NCBI GenBank assembly: GCA_036494545.1
Contig: DASXOB010000003.1
Coordinates: 1 to 64,000 of the forward strand
Source: JAICXG01 sp036494545
GTDB taxonomy: Bacteria; Verrucomicrobiota; Verrucomicrobiia; Chthoniobacterales; UBA10450
DNA: 64,000 nucleotides
Reading direction: 5' to 3'
In this document: positions 1 to 8,509 of the stretch, one piece after another
How the letters are laid out: every line of letters starts with the position of its first letter
How positions within the stretch are numbered: position 1 is the first letter of the stretch
Notes under the pieces: model-generated
Seen by the model: the letters and a program-made list of their open reading frames with translations, nothing else
Told to the model about the DNA's origin: nothing
Database searches by the model: none
Position numbers and translations under genes: made by a program

Positions 1-1086
1 ATCAAGCGTAATTGTCGTTCCGTTAGGTGGAATGTTACCGCTGCCAACAACCGCAAAACGCAGCTTTGCTGTCTTCGATGTGCCCGCCGGGACCGAGCCG
101 AAGTAATAATAACTCGCGCTCCCCGCCCCAAGACTCCCATAAGTCGTGTACTCCGGTACCGTAAAGTCCAGCTGCACGACCTGGTCAGCTGCGGCCAGGT
201 TAGTTACGGTTGCATCAAACTCCAGCACATGCCCCGGCGCCACCGGGTCGGGAATAGCAGTCAGGCTATAGGCAAAGGCAGGCGCCGAATATACAACCCG
301 TGTGTCGCTCGCCCTCGCGATGTGACCAGCGCTGTCGCTCACGACAGTATCGAGCGACCCTAGAGGAGTGTTGGGTGTGGCGCTTGCCCGGAAGGTCGCG
401 TGCACCTGCACATCGCCGCCCGCCGGCAAGCTTCCCAGATTCCAGGTCACCGTTTTCCCGCTTAAGACGCCGCCGCCATCAGCCGAAACAAAGCTGGACC
501 CTTTCGGCACGGTCGCATTGAGTGTCACTCCAGATAAGGAGCTCGTACTCAGGTTCGCGGTTGCCAACGTATAACTGAAGTAGCCTCCAGGTGCGACGGT
601 TCCTTGCTCGGTCGACAGTTGCAAGTTCAAGGCAGGAATGGATTGCACAATAGCTCTCCGCGAAACAGAGACGGACCGGGCCGTATCCGTCACCGTGAGC
701 GTAATGGGCGTCCCATCGGGTGGGATGTTGCCACTGCCGTTTACGGTAAAGCGTAACTTGGCCGTCTTGGACTCACCAGCCGGGATGGAGCCAAAGTAAT
801 AGTAGGTGCTGCCACCACCGCCCAGACTTCCATAAGTCGTGTAGTTTGGCACGATAAAGTCAAGCTGGACCACTTGTGCGGTTGCGCTCAGGTTGGTTAC
901 GGTAGCGTCAAACTCCAGGACATGACCGGGAGCGACGGGGTCGCTCTGCGTCGTCAGTGCGTAGCTAAGCGTGGCAGCTGCTCTAGCATAGGTGGCCGTG
1001 GCCACCATCAGACTAACGAGGACGGCGAAAAGCCAACAGGAACGGACGGCGCGACGCGTGAAGTGGTTACGTGGAAGATAGTTCAT
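1..1086 (-). CDS. Secreted protein with repeated DUF11/CARDB-like domains (3' end outside window)
   Basis: An open frame of 362 codons runs from ATG at 1086 to the left edge without a stop, so the C-terminus lies outside the window. The start MNYLPRNHF is followed by a basic stretch and a hydrophobic core (WLFAVLVSLMVATATYA), a Sec signal peptide. The mature part has at least two near-identical modules beginning DPVAPGHVLEFDATVTNL (about residues 48 and 288), separated by a related module with a TVAPGGYFSYTL start. The pattern of SIPAGESKTAKLRF and NGTPITLTVTDTA strands is typical of DUF11/CARDB-like Ig-fold repeats in bacterial surface proteins. The duplication is also visible in the DNA (about 21-240 against 700-940). 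The exact family is inferred. Confidence 0.8.
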   Translation of the reverse strand, partial: MNYLPRNHFTRRAVRSCWLFAVLVSLMVATATYARAAATLSYALTTQSDPVAPGHVLEFDATVTNLSATAQVVQLDFIVPNYTTYGSLGGGGSTYYYFGSIPAGESKTAKLRFTVNGSGNIPPDGTPITLTVTDTARSVSVSRRAIVQSIPALNLQLSTEQGTVAPGGYFSYTLATANLSTSSLSGVTLNATVPKGSSFVSADGGGVLSGKTVTWNLGSLPAGGDVQVHATFRASATPNTPLGSLDTVVSDSAGHIARASDTRVVYSAPAFAYSLTAIPDPVAPGHVLEFDATVTNLAAADQVVQLDFTVPEYTTYGSLGAGSASYYYFGSVPAGTSKTAKLRFAVVGSGNIPPNGTTITLD

Positions 1087-1200
1087 TGTTATTGCGGTTA
1101 GGGTTGAGGTTGTCGTTTTTGGAGGAAATTAAAGGATGCTTTAGGAGCGGACAAGATGCCTGCTGTCCGCATGCCTGGGAGGCACTCCGCTCCGCCGGTG

Positions 1201-1389
1201 TTACTGCACGGTAAGAGTGAGATCATTGCCGTCGCGGCCTTCGTAGCTGACCAGATAGGTGTTACCGCCAGCGTGATTTGGCTGAATCGTCAGCGGCAGC
1301 ATGAGCGCCAGTAAGAACACGGCGCCGAAGAGTGAGCGGGCCAGACGCACGAGGGCGCAGCCGCCATTGGTTGTCAGGTTCGTCTTCAT
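1201..1389 (-). CDS. Short secreted remnant: signal peptide joined to a C-terminal GNDLTLTV tail
   Basis: The 62-aa frame starts at MKTNLTTNGG and carries a hydrophobic signal segment (LFGAVFLLALMLPLTI). About 20 residues ending DGNDLTLTVQ follow directly. The same ending (GGNDLTLTVVE) closes the large repeat protein at 13014-15011, where it follows hundreds of residues of repeat domain. This reads as a gene whose central domain has been deleted, leaving start and tail in frame. An upstream in-frame start at 1464 exists, but its extra residues look unlike a signal peptide. It may be an expressed micro-protein or a fossil; the sequence does not decide. Confidence 0.4.
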   Translation of the reverse strand: MKTNLTTNGGCALVRLARSLFGAVFLLALMLPLTIQPNHAGGNTYLVSYEGRDGNDLTLTVQ

Positions 1390-1923
1390 ATTGTTTATCC
1401 TCACTTTCTTCTCCGGGATTGGCCGGGCGAAGTTCCAAGAAATGTTTGAGACCGCGCCAAACATTTCGCGGCTGCTATAACCTCTCAGGTCGTCATGGTT
1501 CGCACGGAGTCAGTGCGATTATGGAGGATTTATCTATTTGCCTCGCAGTTATCCAGGACAATGGGAGGCATGCCCCGCCCAGCGGACACGCTTCCGCCTG
1601 CCGGATCATCTCCTTCACTCTACTTATGTCTCTGGCTGGGGTGAGGCGACGATTATTTCGAACCGTGGATCGCCGGAGCGGGTCCTAGAATGGGTACAGT
1701 TTTCTGGAGATCAGCGGCTTGCTGAAGGCTTTTCTCGGCCGGCCTGCACTTAGGAACCCGGCGAGCGGCGTGAGGCAAACAAGTCGATCGATAAAAAGAA
1801 CGAGCGAATTTGTGGAGCTAATCGCTACTGCTAGATCATTTGACGCGCACACCTCCACTATGTGTCGCTTCTTGTGCCATCACAGCGTCAGCTATCGCCG
1901 TAACTCGCAACCCTCCCGAGTCA
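1390..1923. other. Gene-free interval between 1389 and 1924
   Basis: No credible gene is visible. The left part (about 1497-1695) is a diverged copy of the end of the kinase gene at 4284-7130 and its downstream DNA, described separately. In the remainder (1700-1923) I see no hairpin or conserved element. Confidence 0.5.
1497..1695 (-). pseudogene. Decayed duplicate of the 3' end of the Ser/Thr kinase gene and its downstream DNA
   Basis: This stretch aligns colinearly with 4176-4371. Shared blocks include cacggagtcag, ctatttg, cgcagttat, gtgaggcgacgatt and ttcgaaccg, followed by a gagcgggtcc block. The part at about 1634-1695 corresponds to the last codons of the kinase (DPLRGDPRFEKIVAS), but the reading frame is broken by small indels, so it is not coding. 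It shows that a second kinase-TPR gene, or a tandem copy of this end, once lay here and was mostly lost. Confidence 0.55.
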
Positions 1924-3900
1924 CTAAAGATCGTAAACCTCCACCAAGGCCACACCGGTAGTGTTATTCACTCCATGCACAATGGCAGTGTACGCTCCTG
2001 GATCAAGCGTCGCCACGATGGCAGACTCTTTGTCATTGGTTGGTGGAATCGTCGTGGCGATGATTTCTGCCTCCTGGTCGCTTCGCCAGTCGTCGTTGGA
2101 AGCGATCAGGTCGCCGTCGCTGTTGTGCAACTCAAGGAAAGGGTTAGCCAGAGCGCCATCGAGGCCTAAAGATGGACCGATGGCGCGAACAATCACATCT
2201 CGAGCGCTGTCGTTGAAGATGATCAGGCCGCCGATCATTACATTATCGCCGGTCTGAACGAGGCCGCGGGTGGAGATGTTTGCCAGCTTTGCGTCAACCC
2301 CGGCGGCGAGGTCGTAAGCTTCAACCAGCGCAATCCCGGTCGTGTTGTTTACCCCACGGACTACCGCCGTGTAGGCGCCGGGATCCAAAGTCGCAAGAAC
2401 CGCAGGCTCCTTGTCGTTGCTGGGAGCAATGGTGCTATCGATGATTGCCTGTTTGTTGGTGCTGTCCTTCCAATTGTCGTTCGAGGCGATGGTCGCGCCA
2501 GTGGAATCGTGTAGCTCCAAGAAGGGATCGGCCAAGGCGCCGCTGAGGGGTAAAGAAGGACCGATGCCTCGAACAATAACTTTCTTCGCCTGAGTGCCAG
2601 TGACGATAAAACCGCCGATTAATACATTATCGCCCGTTCCTACACTAAGGCGCGTTGAGATATTTCCCAGGTTGGCCACAGGATTAATGATGAGCTTAAA
2701 CGAGGTGCCCTCAAGAGCAGGCCCACTCACCCATGTGGTTCCATAGAAGTTACCATCCGCATCCCGGGTCAACCCCGCCATCGGACTCTCTCCCTCATCT
2801 GCAGCATCCTCAAAGTAGTGGAGAACGGTGAACTCCCCATTGGGTGTAATCTTATAAATCGAACCCGAAGCAACAGACGTCCCAGTTACTCCGTAAAAGT
2901 TCCCGTCGATGCCCTCAGCTAACTCCCCAACTGGACTAGCTCCGTCGTTACTACCGATGCTATGCAGGACAGCGTAATCTCCGCTACTGCTGATGCGATA
3001 TACGACGCCGAGCTCTGCGGACCCACCGCGGTCTGTCACGCCATAAAAGTCTCCATCACTGCCCTGAATCACGCCTCCTGACGGTTCATAGCCACCCACG
3101 CCATCGTTCGTGATATCGAAGGCGTGTAACACGGTAAAAGATCCAGCCGGGGTGATTTTGAAAACGGTGCCGTTGCCATTGAGACCTCCCCCATTCTGCG
3201 CTGTGCCATAAAAATTGCCATCTGTACCCAAGACAAGTGTAGCTTGGGGATTGGCACCATCCGTTTCCTCAAAGTCTTGCCCAAAGTCGTGCAGAGTGGT
3301 GAGTGTGCCACTGGGTGTGATTTTGAAAATTGTCCCGGATATGCCATTAAAAAATCCGCCACCGCCGGTGGAAGTCGTCCCGTAGAAATTTCCGTCTTTC
3401 CCCTCGACCAAACCTGCCATAGGCTGGCCTCCTGTAGGCCCACTGGTGGAAAAGCGGTAAAGCGTAGTCAGGGTGCCGCCTGGTGTCAGCTTGAATACCG
3501 TGCCACCTCCGGACGGGCCGTCGTAGCGGGTAGTACCATAAAAGTTGCCATCGCTTCCCTGAATGACGGCGTTCGGAGTCCTGCCGTCGCTTCCGTGAAA
3601 GGTAAAGAACATGGTAACGTCACCCGAGGGCGTCATTTTCCAGACGGTTCCCTCAGGGAGCTCTGTGCCCTCAAACTGCCCGGCCCCTTCGCAGGTACCA
3701 TAGAAGTTGCCGTCCTTGGCTAGGAACAATTTTGAAATTGGATTGTAGCCGGGATCGGGAATTGCGCCGAATCCATAAAGAACGCTCAAGCTGACAGCCT
3801 GTGAGCGTTGATTAGCCGCGAGCAGTGTAATCGCGGCGGCAACTGATAAGAGGCATATACGGCGCGCTGTTTTGTGGATACTATTGAAGGGCAGTTTCAT
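1924..3900 (-). CDS. GloVer-repeat beta-propeller protein with two C-terminal NISTRG domains
   Basis: A 658-aa secreted protein with an N-terminal signal peptide (ICLLSVAAAITLLAANQRSQA). Residues about 40-400 hold roughly eight copies of a motif of the form DGNFYGTT...GGTVFKITPSGTLTTLH. This is the signature of the GloVer repeat (TIGR03803), named for its spread in Gloeobacter and Verrucomicrobia and expected to form a beta-propeller. The C-terminal half has two tandem ~115-aa domains, each running from N-I-S-T-R through GDNVLIGGFIV, a GIGPSL/AIGPSL core and a closing VEAYDL/VEVYDL. The same domain ends the island protein at 22206-23237. Function is unknown; a cell-surface or extracellular role follows from the signal peptide. 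It is a stand-alone minus-strand gene. Confidence 0.85.
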   Translation of the reverse strand: MKLPFNSIHKTARRICLLSVAAAITLLAANQRSQAVSLSVLYGFGAIPDPGYNPISKLFLAKDGNFYGTCEGAGQFEGTELPEGTVWKMTPSGDVTMFFTFHGSDGRTPNAVIQGSDGNFYGTTRYDGPSGGGTVFKLTPGGTLTTLYRFSTSGPTGGQPMAGLVEGKDGNFYGTTSTGGGGFFNGISGTIFKITPSGTLTTLHDFGQDFEETDGANPQATLVLGTDGNFYGTAQNGGGLNGNGTVFKITPAGSFTVLHAFDITNDGVGGYEPSGGVIQGSDGDFYGVTDRGGSAELGVVYRISSSGDYAVLHSIGSNDGASPVGELAEGIDGNFYGVTGTSVASGSIYKITPNGEFTVLHYFEDAADEGESPMAGLTRDADGNFYGTTWVSGPALEGTSFKLIINPVANLGNISTRLSVGTGDNVLIGGFIVTGTQAKKVIVRGIGPSLPLSGALADPFLELHDSTGATIASNDNWKDSTNKQAIIDSTIAPSNDKEPAVLATLDPGAYTAVVRGVNNTTGIALVEAYDLAAGVDAKLANISTRGLVQTGDNVMIGGLIIFNDSARDVIVRAIGPSLGLDGALANPFLELHNSDGDLIASNDDWRSDQEAEIIATTIPPTNDKESAIVATLDPGAYTAIVHGVNNTTGVALVEVYDL

Positions 3901-4283
3901 GATTTGTGGATTTACTTTGTAGGTTAGAAGTCAGCTCTTGGTCATCGACCATTATAGTCTCCCCGGCCTGTTCCATTGGTCGCCGCGGCGGCGAATGGCA
4001 GCAGTTGCATTATTTGGTTTTCACGTGCGTGGCTTTGCTTTGGTTCGTTTGCCCGTGGCTGCGAAGCGGATGAGACTTCGTCTTCAGCTGTTCCTCCGAG
4101 AACGGCAGAGCAAAGTTTCAAAAAAGATTTGGCAACCGCGCAGATGTTTCGTGTCTGCGACAACCCGTAGTCCGCCCACGGAGTCAGCGTCATAGAGGAC
4201 TCACCTATTTGACGCAGTTATCTTAGACCTGCCGCGACTGGCTTCCGCAGAGGGACGCGTTTCTGCGCCCCCTTCATTCTGAC
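3901..4283. other. Intergenic region between the kinase and GloVer genes
   Basis: There is no convincing gene. The short frames on both strands lack family resemblance. The right part (about 4176-4283) is the downstream sequence of the kinase gene that is duplicated in decayed form at 1497-1640. Confidence 0.4.
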
Positions 4284-7130
4284 TCACTTTAGTAGCTCTT
4301 TTGGGGCGAGTGAGGCGACGATTTTTTCGAACCGCGGATCACCGCGGAGCGGGTCCCAGACGGGACTCAGCTTCAGCTTGCCGTAGGTATCTATCCAGCC
4401 ACCGGTCATCCGTGTCGTTTTCTCCAGCTGTTCGCACGCAAGTCCTTTTTCCCCCACCCACGCCGCGATGACGGCGAAGTACTCGATCATGTGCGCGCCG
4501 TTGAGGGCGTCCTTCGACATGGGTAGTACTTCGATAGCATGGCGGCCTTCGCTCAGGGCCTCCTCTTTTTTCCCCAACCCGGCATCGATGAGTCCGAGCG
4601 CGCACCAGGCGGGGCCATAGTCCGGCTCCGCTTTGACGACTTTCTCTTGCGCCACACGCGCGGCCGCAAAAGCGGCATAGGCTCTGGCGTCATCTTTGGT
4701 CATGCGGGCAAGCAATCCTTCGGCAAACCTGCTGTTAAGTTGGACCCAGCTCGTGCCGAAGATCCCATCGCCAAGCGCCACAAGCGCGGCTTCTGCATCC
4801 GTGGGATTCCGTTCGGCTAAGGCGGCCATCAGCCAAGTGTCAGCGATAGTTGGAAGTCCCCCTGGGTGATTGTTGCGAACGGATTCGATCGCTTGATGCA
4901 TGGGTTGCGTGTCGGCCTTCCAGTCCTCTTCTATAGACGCGCGCATGACTTGTGTTTCGATATCGTCGGGCCTAATGGCGAGTACGCTATCCATCACTGC
5001 GATTACATCGGAGTAGCGGCGCATTCCATAGTAGTTGATCGCCATCTGATGCAGTGTGCGGATATTGCGGGGATCAAGCTCCAGCGCGCGCTTTAAGTTC
5101 TGCAAGCTATCCTCCCAGTATCCTTGTCGCCGGCGGATATATCCCGCTAGTTCAAACACACGAGGATCGTTCGGCAATGTTTCGCGTGCGCTTTGCAGCT
5201 CGCGAAGCGCGCCGCTGTAATCGAGATGGACACGATAAAGATATACCGCGCGCGAGAGGTGTGCCTCTCCCGCGTCAGGCTGCAAACGAAACGCGGCATC
5301 GAGATCCTTTTGGGCCAGGGCGAGCCGCTCCGGGGTACGATCGATTCCAAGCAAATAGAGTTCGGTATGTGTATCGGCGAGCAGGCAATGGGCTTGGAAA
5401 AACGATGGATCGCGCGTCACCGCCTGGTTCAGCAAGCCAGCCGCTTGCAACAATACCTGCCGATGGGCGGCAGTGTAGGTGATGGAAAGATTTAGTGCCT
5501 TGGCGTGACTATAAAGGTCGAAAGCTGCCACGTCGATCGTCGGCGATTGCTCAATTGCGGCTTTCTCGCGTGGAGAAAGTTTGGTCTCAAGGGCACCGGC
5601 GATGGCTTTGGCGATTTGGCTTTGAATCGCGAAGACATCCGCCAAATCTCCATCATAAGTGCGGGCCCAAACGTGAGCATCGTTGCGGGCATTGATCAAT
5701 TGGGCGTTGACCCGCACCTTCCCAATGGCGCGTTGCACACTGCCTTCGACCAAATAGTTAACCCCGAGAGCTTGGCCGATGGCACGTGCATCGTGCAGTG
5801 CCCCCGGCTCGTATTGCATGACCGAGGTGCGGCTTATCACCCTGAGATCGGCAATGCTAGCCAGGCTTGTCAGAATTTCGTCCTGGATTCCTTCTGTGAA
5901 ATAGACGTTCTCTTTCTCGCTCAGATTTTGGAAAGGCAGGACCGCGATGCTCTTAATAGGGAGCATTGCTAGCGAAGGAGTTCTTTCGGTTAAGAGCAAG
6001 AAAGCAACCGCGGTTGCAAAAACCAGCGCGGCAATGGTCGCCGCGGCCAGTTTCGGATTGCGCTTTGACCACCGCCAGCTCCGTGCCAGTGCCAGAACCG
6101 GCCGTGCCGTTATCGGTCGGCCGTCCAGCCAATGTTCGAGGTCATCGGCCAAGGTGGCGGCAGATTGATAGCGAGCTTGCGGGTCACGTTCGAGACACTT
6201 GGCACAAATCGTTTCCAGATCGCGATCGAGCGCGGGCGCAAGGAAGCGCAGCTTCGGTGCCGATTTTTCTGAGGCTTGCTGGATCACGGCCAATGCGTGT
6301 TCGCCCAGAAATGGCGGCCGCCCGATGAAGAGATCGAACAAGATCGCGCCGAGACTATAAACATCGGCTGCCGGCGTGAGTTGTGCGCGTGCGCTTCGAG
6401 CCTGCTCCGGCGCAATATAACCGGGCGTGCCAAAAATCGTCAGAGTTCTTGTGAGGTCAGTCGACGCCTCCAGCCACTTGGCGAGGCCAAAGTCACTCAC
6501 TAATGGCTCACCCCTGGCGTCGACCAGGATATTACCCGGCTTGAGGTCACGGTGAAGAATGCCCTGACGATGTGCGTGCTCGACGGCGCGAGCGACTTTG
6601 GCGAGCAAGCCTACGATTTGGCGCGGATTATTGCGCAGAGCCGGACCAATCTCCGCGAGCGAGCCGCCGGGAGCGTATTTCATGCTGAAATAGGGAATGC
6701 CGTTCTCGGTTTCGCCGACTTCGTAGATCGGAAGAATGTTAGGATGATCGAGACTCGAAGCGGCTTCGGCTTCACGACGGAAACGGGCCAGTGTCTCACG
6801 CGACTCTGCGTGATAACTCAGGACCCGCTTAAGCGCGACGATCCGACGGGAATGGCGTTGCCGGGCCCGGTAAATGATTCCCATCCCGCCGCGGCCGATT
6901 TCTTCAAGCAGCTCATAGTTACCCAGTCGACGGAGAATATCGGAAGCGGGTACTGCCTCGAGCAGCACCGCAAAGTCATCCGGCACCGATTGCTCGGCTT
7001 CATCCAAAGCCGATCCTAAAAGACATCCAAGGCACAACCCGCTGGACAAATGGGCTGTGCTCCGGCAATGACGACATGGCGCAGACGCTACGCTCGCTAC
7101 GAGCAAATCGGAAAGACCAGACCAGTTCAC
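4284..7130 (-). CDS. Membrane Ser/Thr protein kinase with TolB-like and TPR sensor region
   Basis: A 948-aa protein. Residues 19-36 hold a putative zinc knuckle (C19-x2-C22...C33-x2-C36). A Hanks-type kinase domain follows (about 71-335) with glycine loop EIGRGGMG, catalytic loop HRDLKPGN, DFG (SDFGLAKW) and GTPGYIAPEQA, all intact. One membrane segment (AATIAALVFATAVAFLLL, about 360-380) precedes a TolB/FlgO-like domain (IAVLPFQNLS...VNYLVEGSVQ) and a long C-terminal TPR array. The architecture suggests an active cytoplasmic kinase with an extracytoplasmic protein-binding part. It lies 45 bp downstream of an ECF sigma gene in the same orientation, and such pairs are common in Planctomycetes and Verrucomicrobia. 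That the kinase controls the sigma factor is inference. Confidence 0.92.
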   Translation of the reverse strand: MNWSGLSDLLVASVASAPCRHCRSTAHLSSGLCLGCLLGSALDEAEQSVPDDFAVLLEAVPASDILRRLGNYELLEEIGRGGMGIIYRARQRHSRRIVALKRVLSYHAESRETLARFRREAEAASSLDHPNILPIYEVGETENGIPYFSMKYAPGGSLAEIGPALRNNPRQIVGLLAKVARAVEHAHRQGILHRDLKPGNILVDARGEPLVSDFGLAKWLEASTDLTRTLTIFGTPGYIAPEQARSARAQLTPAADVYSLGAILFDLFIGRPPFLGEHALAVIQQASEKSAPKLRFLAPALDRDLETICAKCLERDPQARYQSAATLADDLEHWLDGRPITARPVLALARSWRWSKRNPKLAAATIAALVFATAVAFLLLTERTPSLAMLPIKSIAVLPFQNLSEKENVYFTEGIQDEILTSLASIADLRVISRTSVMQYEPGALHDARAIGQALGVNYLVEGSVQRAIGKVRVNAQLINARNDAHVWARTYDGDLADVFAIQSQIAKAIAGALETKLSPREKAAIEQSPTIDVAAFDLYSHAKALNLSITYTAAHRQVLLQAAGLLNQAVTRDPSFFQAHCLLADTHTELYLLGIDRTPERLALAQKDLDAAFRLQPDAGEAHLSRAVYLYRVHLDYSGALRELQSARETLPNDPRVFELAGYIRRRQGYWEDSLQNLKRALELDPRNIRTLHQMAINYYGMRRYSDVIAVMDSVLAIRPDDIETQVMRASIEEDWKADTQPMHQAIESVRNNHPGGLPTIADTWLMAALAERNPTDAEAALVALGDGIFGTSWVQLNSRFAEGLLARMTKDDARAYAAFAAARVAQEKVVKAEPDYGPAWCALGLIDAGLGKKEEALSEGRHAIEVLPMSKDALNGAHMIEYFAVIAAWVGEKGLACEQLEKTTRMTGGWIDTYGKLKLSPVWDPLRGDPRFEKIVASLAPKELLK

Positions 7131-7175
7131 GGAGAGTTACATTCGTTAGACTAAAATTGGCAGGACCTATAGTCG

Positions 7176-7967
7176 TTAGGCTGATTGATTGGCGGCTTCC
7201 ATTCCGACGGAGAGCGCACTGACGAGATAGCGCACCTCTTCGTCAACATCCGCCGGGTCGGCCACCGTCTCCGCAATCTCCGCCCGGAGCAGCTCGCGAT
7301 AACGCTGCCGCAACCGATGCAGGAGCCGTTTAATATCTGCTGGTTTGACTCCGAGCTCAGCCGCCAGCGGCTCGTAAGCGATGTCCTGGCGATCGGCTGT
7401 GAGCGCTCCACTGAGAACGTCAAAGACCCGCGGACGTTTATGCGCCTCACATTCCTCCTGCAGTCGCCGAAGGGCTTGCTCGGCGACGGTTGCGGCCCAG
7501 CGCACGTCGAAAACTTTCTCCGCCGGCCAGCTCTTTTCCGCCTCACCTGGCAGCATGAGGCGCGATGGTGCTTCCGCCGTCCATTCGTCCCAGGAAATAA
7601 ATTTTGCGTCGCCGCCGCGCCGGCGAGTACGCGCCCGGTCCCGTGCGTCGTGGAGAAAATCTTTGACTGCCTTGAGCAGGAGGGAACGAAAGCGCCCGCG
7701 CTCCGGATCAGCACGGCGAAGCAGATTGCCCTTCAAAACATTGAGAAAAAAGTCCTGCGTGAGATCTTCCGCGTCCTCCTGCGACTGCACGCGACGAACG
7801 ACAAATGCGAAGATCGGCCGCCAGTAAGTCCGGCAGAGCTGTGCCAGCGCTTCAGAGACTCGTTGGTCGCCGTTCGTGGCGTCCACCGATGCGAGGACAA
7901 TGCTCCACCGCGTGGTGCTAAAACGACGATCTTCTATTGACGGGTGGGTGGTCTGGCCCCGGCACAC
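7176..7967 (-). CDS. ECF-type RNA polymerase sigma factor paired with a Ser/Thr kinase
   Basis: A 263-aa sigma-70 family protein. Region 2 is visible as RTYWRPIFAFVVRRVQSQED followed by LTQDFFLNVL. A region 4-type helix-turn-helix lies near the C-terminus (YEPLAAELGVKPADIKRLLH). The opening STTRWSIVL is typical of the large-insert ECF sigma factors found beside protein kinases in Planctomycetes and Verrucomicrobia. The start is GTG at 7967. The kinase gene follows after 45 bp in the same direction, so the two probably form an operon, sigma first. The TAA stop (7176-7178) lies inside a copy of the TCGTTAGG octamer. No anti-sigma gene is adjacent, so the kinase may be the regulator. Confidence 0.88.
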   Translation of the reverse strand: MCRGQTTHPSIEDRRFSTTRWSIVLASVDATNGDQRVSEALAQLCRTYWRPIFAFVVRRVQSQEDAEDLTQDFFLNVLKGNLLRRADPERGRFRSLLLKAVKDFLHDARDRARTRRRGGDAKFISWDEWTAEAPSRLMLPGEAEKSWPAEKVFDVRWAATVAEQALRRLQEECEAHKRPRVFDVLSGALTADRQDIAYEPLAAELGVKPADIKRLLHRLRQRYRELLRAEIAETVADPADVDEEVRYLVSALSVGMEAANQSA

Positions 7968-8031
7968 TGGGCGATGCTTTCAGATCGCCCCGCGAAGCGC
8001 AAGGAAAAACCGCGGCAAGACAGAGCCTTGG

Positions 8032-8484
8032 CTACACCGGTTGCTTCAGATAAACGTGCTGAGATTTTTCCCGATGATAGCCCAGTTGTTCGTAAAAGGG
8101 ATGGGATTCAGGACGGCGGATATTGCTGTGCACGACCACCTCTCCCACTCCGCGCTTGACGGCCCAGCGCTCGACTTCGGTGACAAGCGTATGACCTACT
8201 CCTTCGCGTCGCAGAGAGTGGTCGACGACAAGCCCCATGATCTCGACGCGCTTGCTGGTAATGAGAAGGTTGCGCTCTTCGGCGGCAATCCAGCCAAGAA
8301 GGCGTGGCTGTTTCTCGGCGGCGGCCACAGCAATGAAATGATTCGGCCGGTCGAGCAGTGACTCGAGACGACCCAGGATTTCGCCGGCGGCGGCAGGATA
8401 ACCGAGCTGGCTGGCCAGTCGGGCTATCTCAGCGGCATCGGCCTTAGTGGCGCTGCGGATGGAGTAGAATGACTTTCTCGCCAT
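8032..8484 (-). CDS. GNAT-family N-acetyltransferase
   Basis: A protein of about 150 aa with the GNAT fold order: an N-terminal strand (FYSIRSATKADAAEIARLA), the acetyl-CoA loop (HSLRREGVGHTLVTEVERWA, the R-x-x-G-x-G/A equivalent being RREGVGH) and the closing FYEQLGYHREKSQHVYLK. The substrate cannot be predicted. ATG at 8484 (MARKSF) is preferred over 8496 because it leaves about 25 bp after the ispH stop. It probably forms a short operon with ispH upstream. Confidence 0.85.
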   Translation of the reverse strand: MARKSFYSIRSATKADAAEIARLASQLGYPAAAGEILGRLESLLDRPNHFIAVAAAEKQPRLLGWIAAEERNLLITSKRVEIMGLVVDHSLRREGVGHTLVTEVERWAVKRGVGEVVVHSNIRRPESHPFYEQLGYHREKSQHVYLKQPV

Positions 8485-8509
8485 GGCGGCGAACAAACAC
8501 CTAGACTCG

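Noticed and set aside
7185..7940. 251-codon plus-strand frame
   Set aside because: Antisense to the sigma factor gene, which shows sigma regions 2 and 4.
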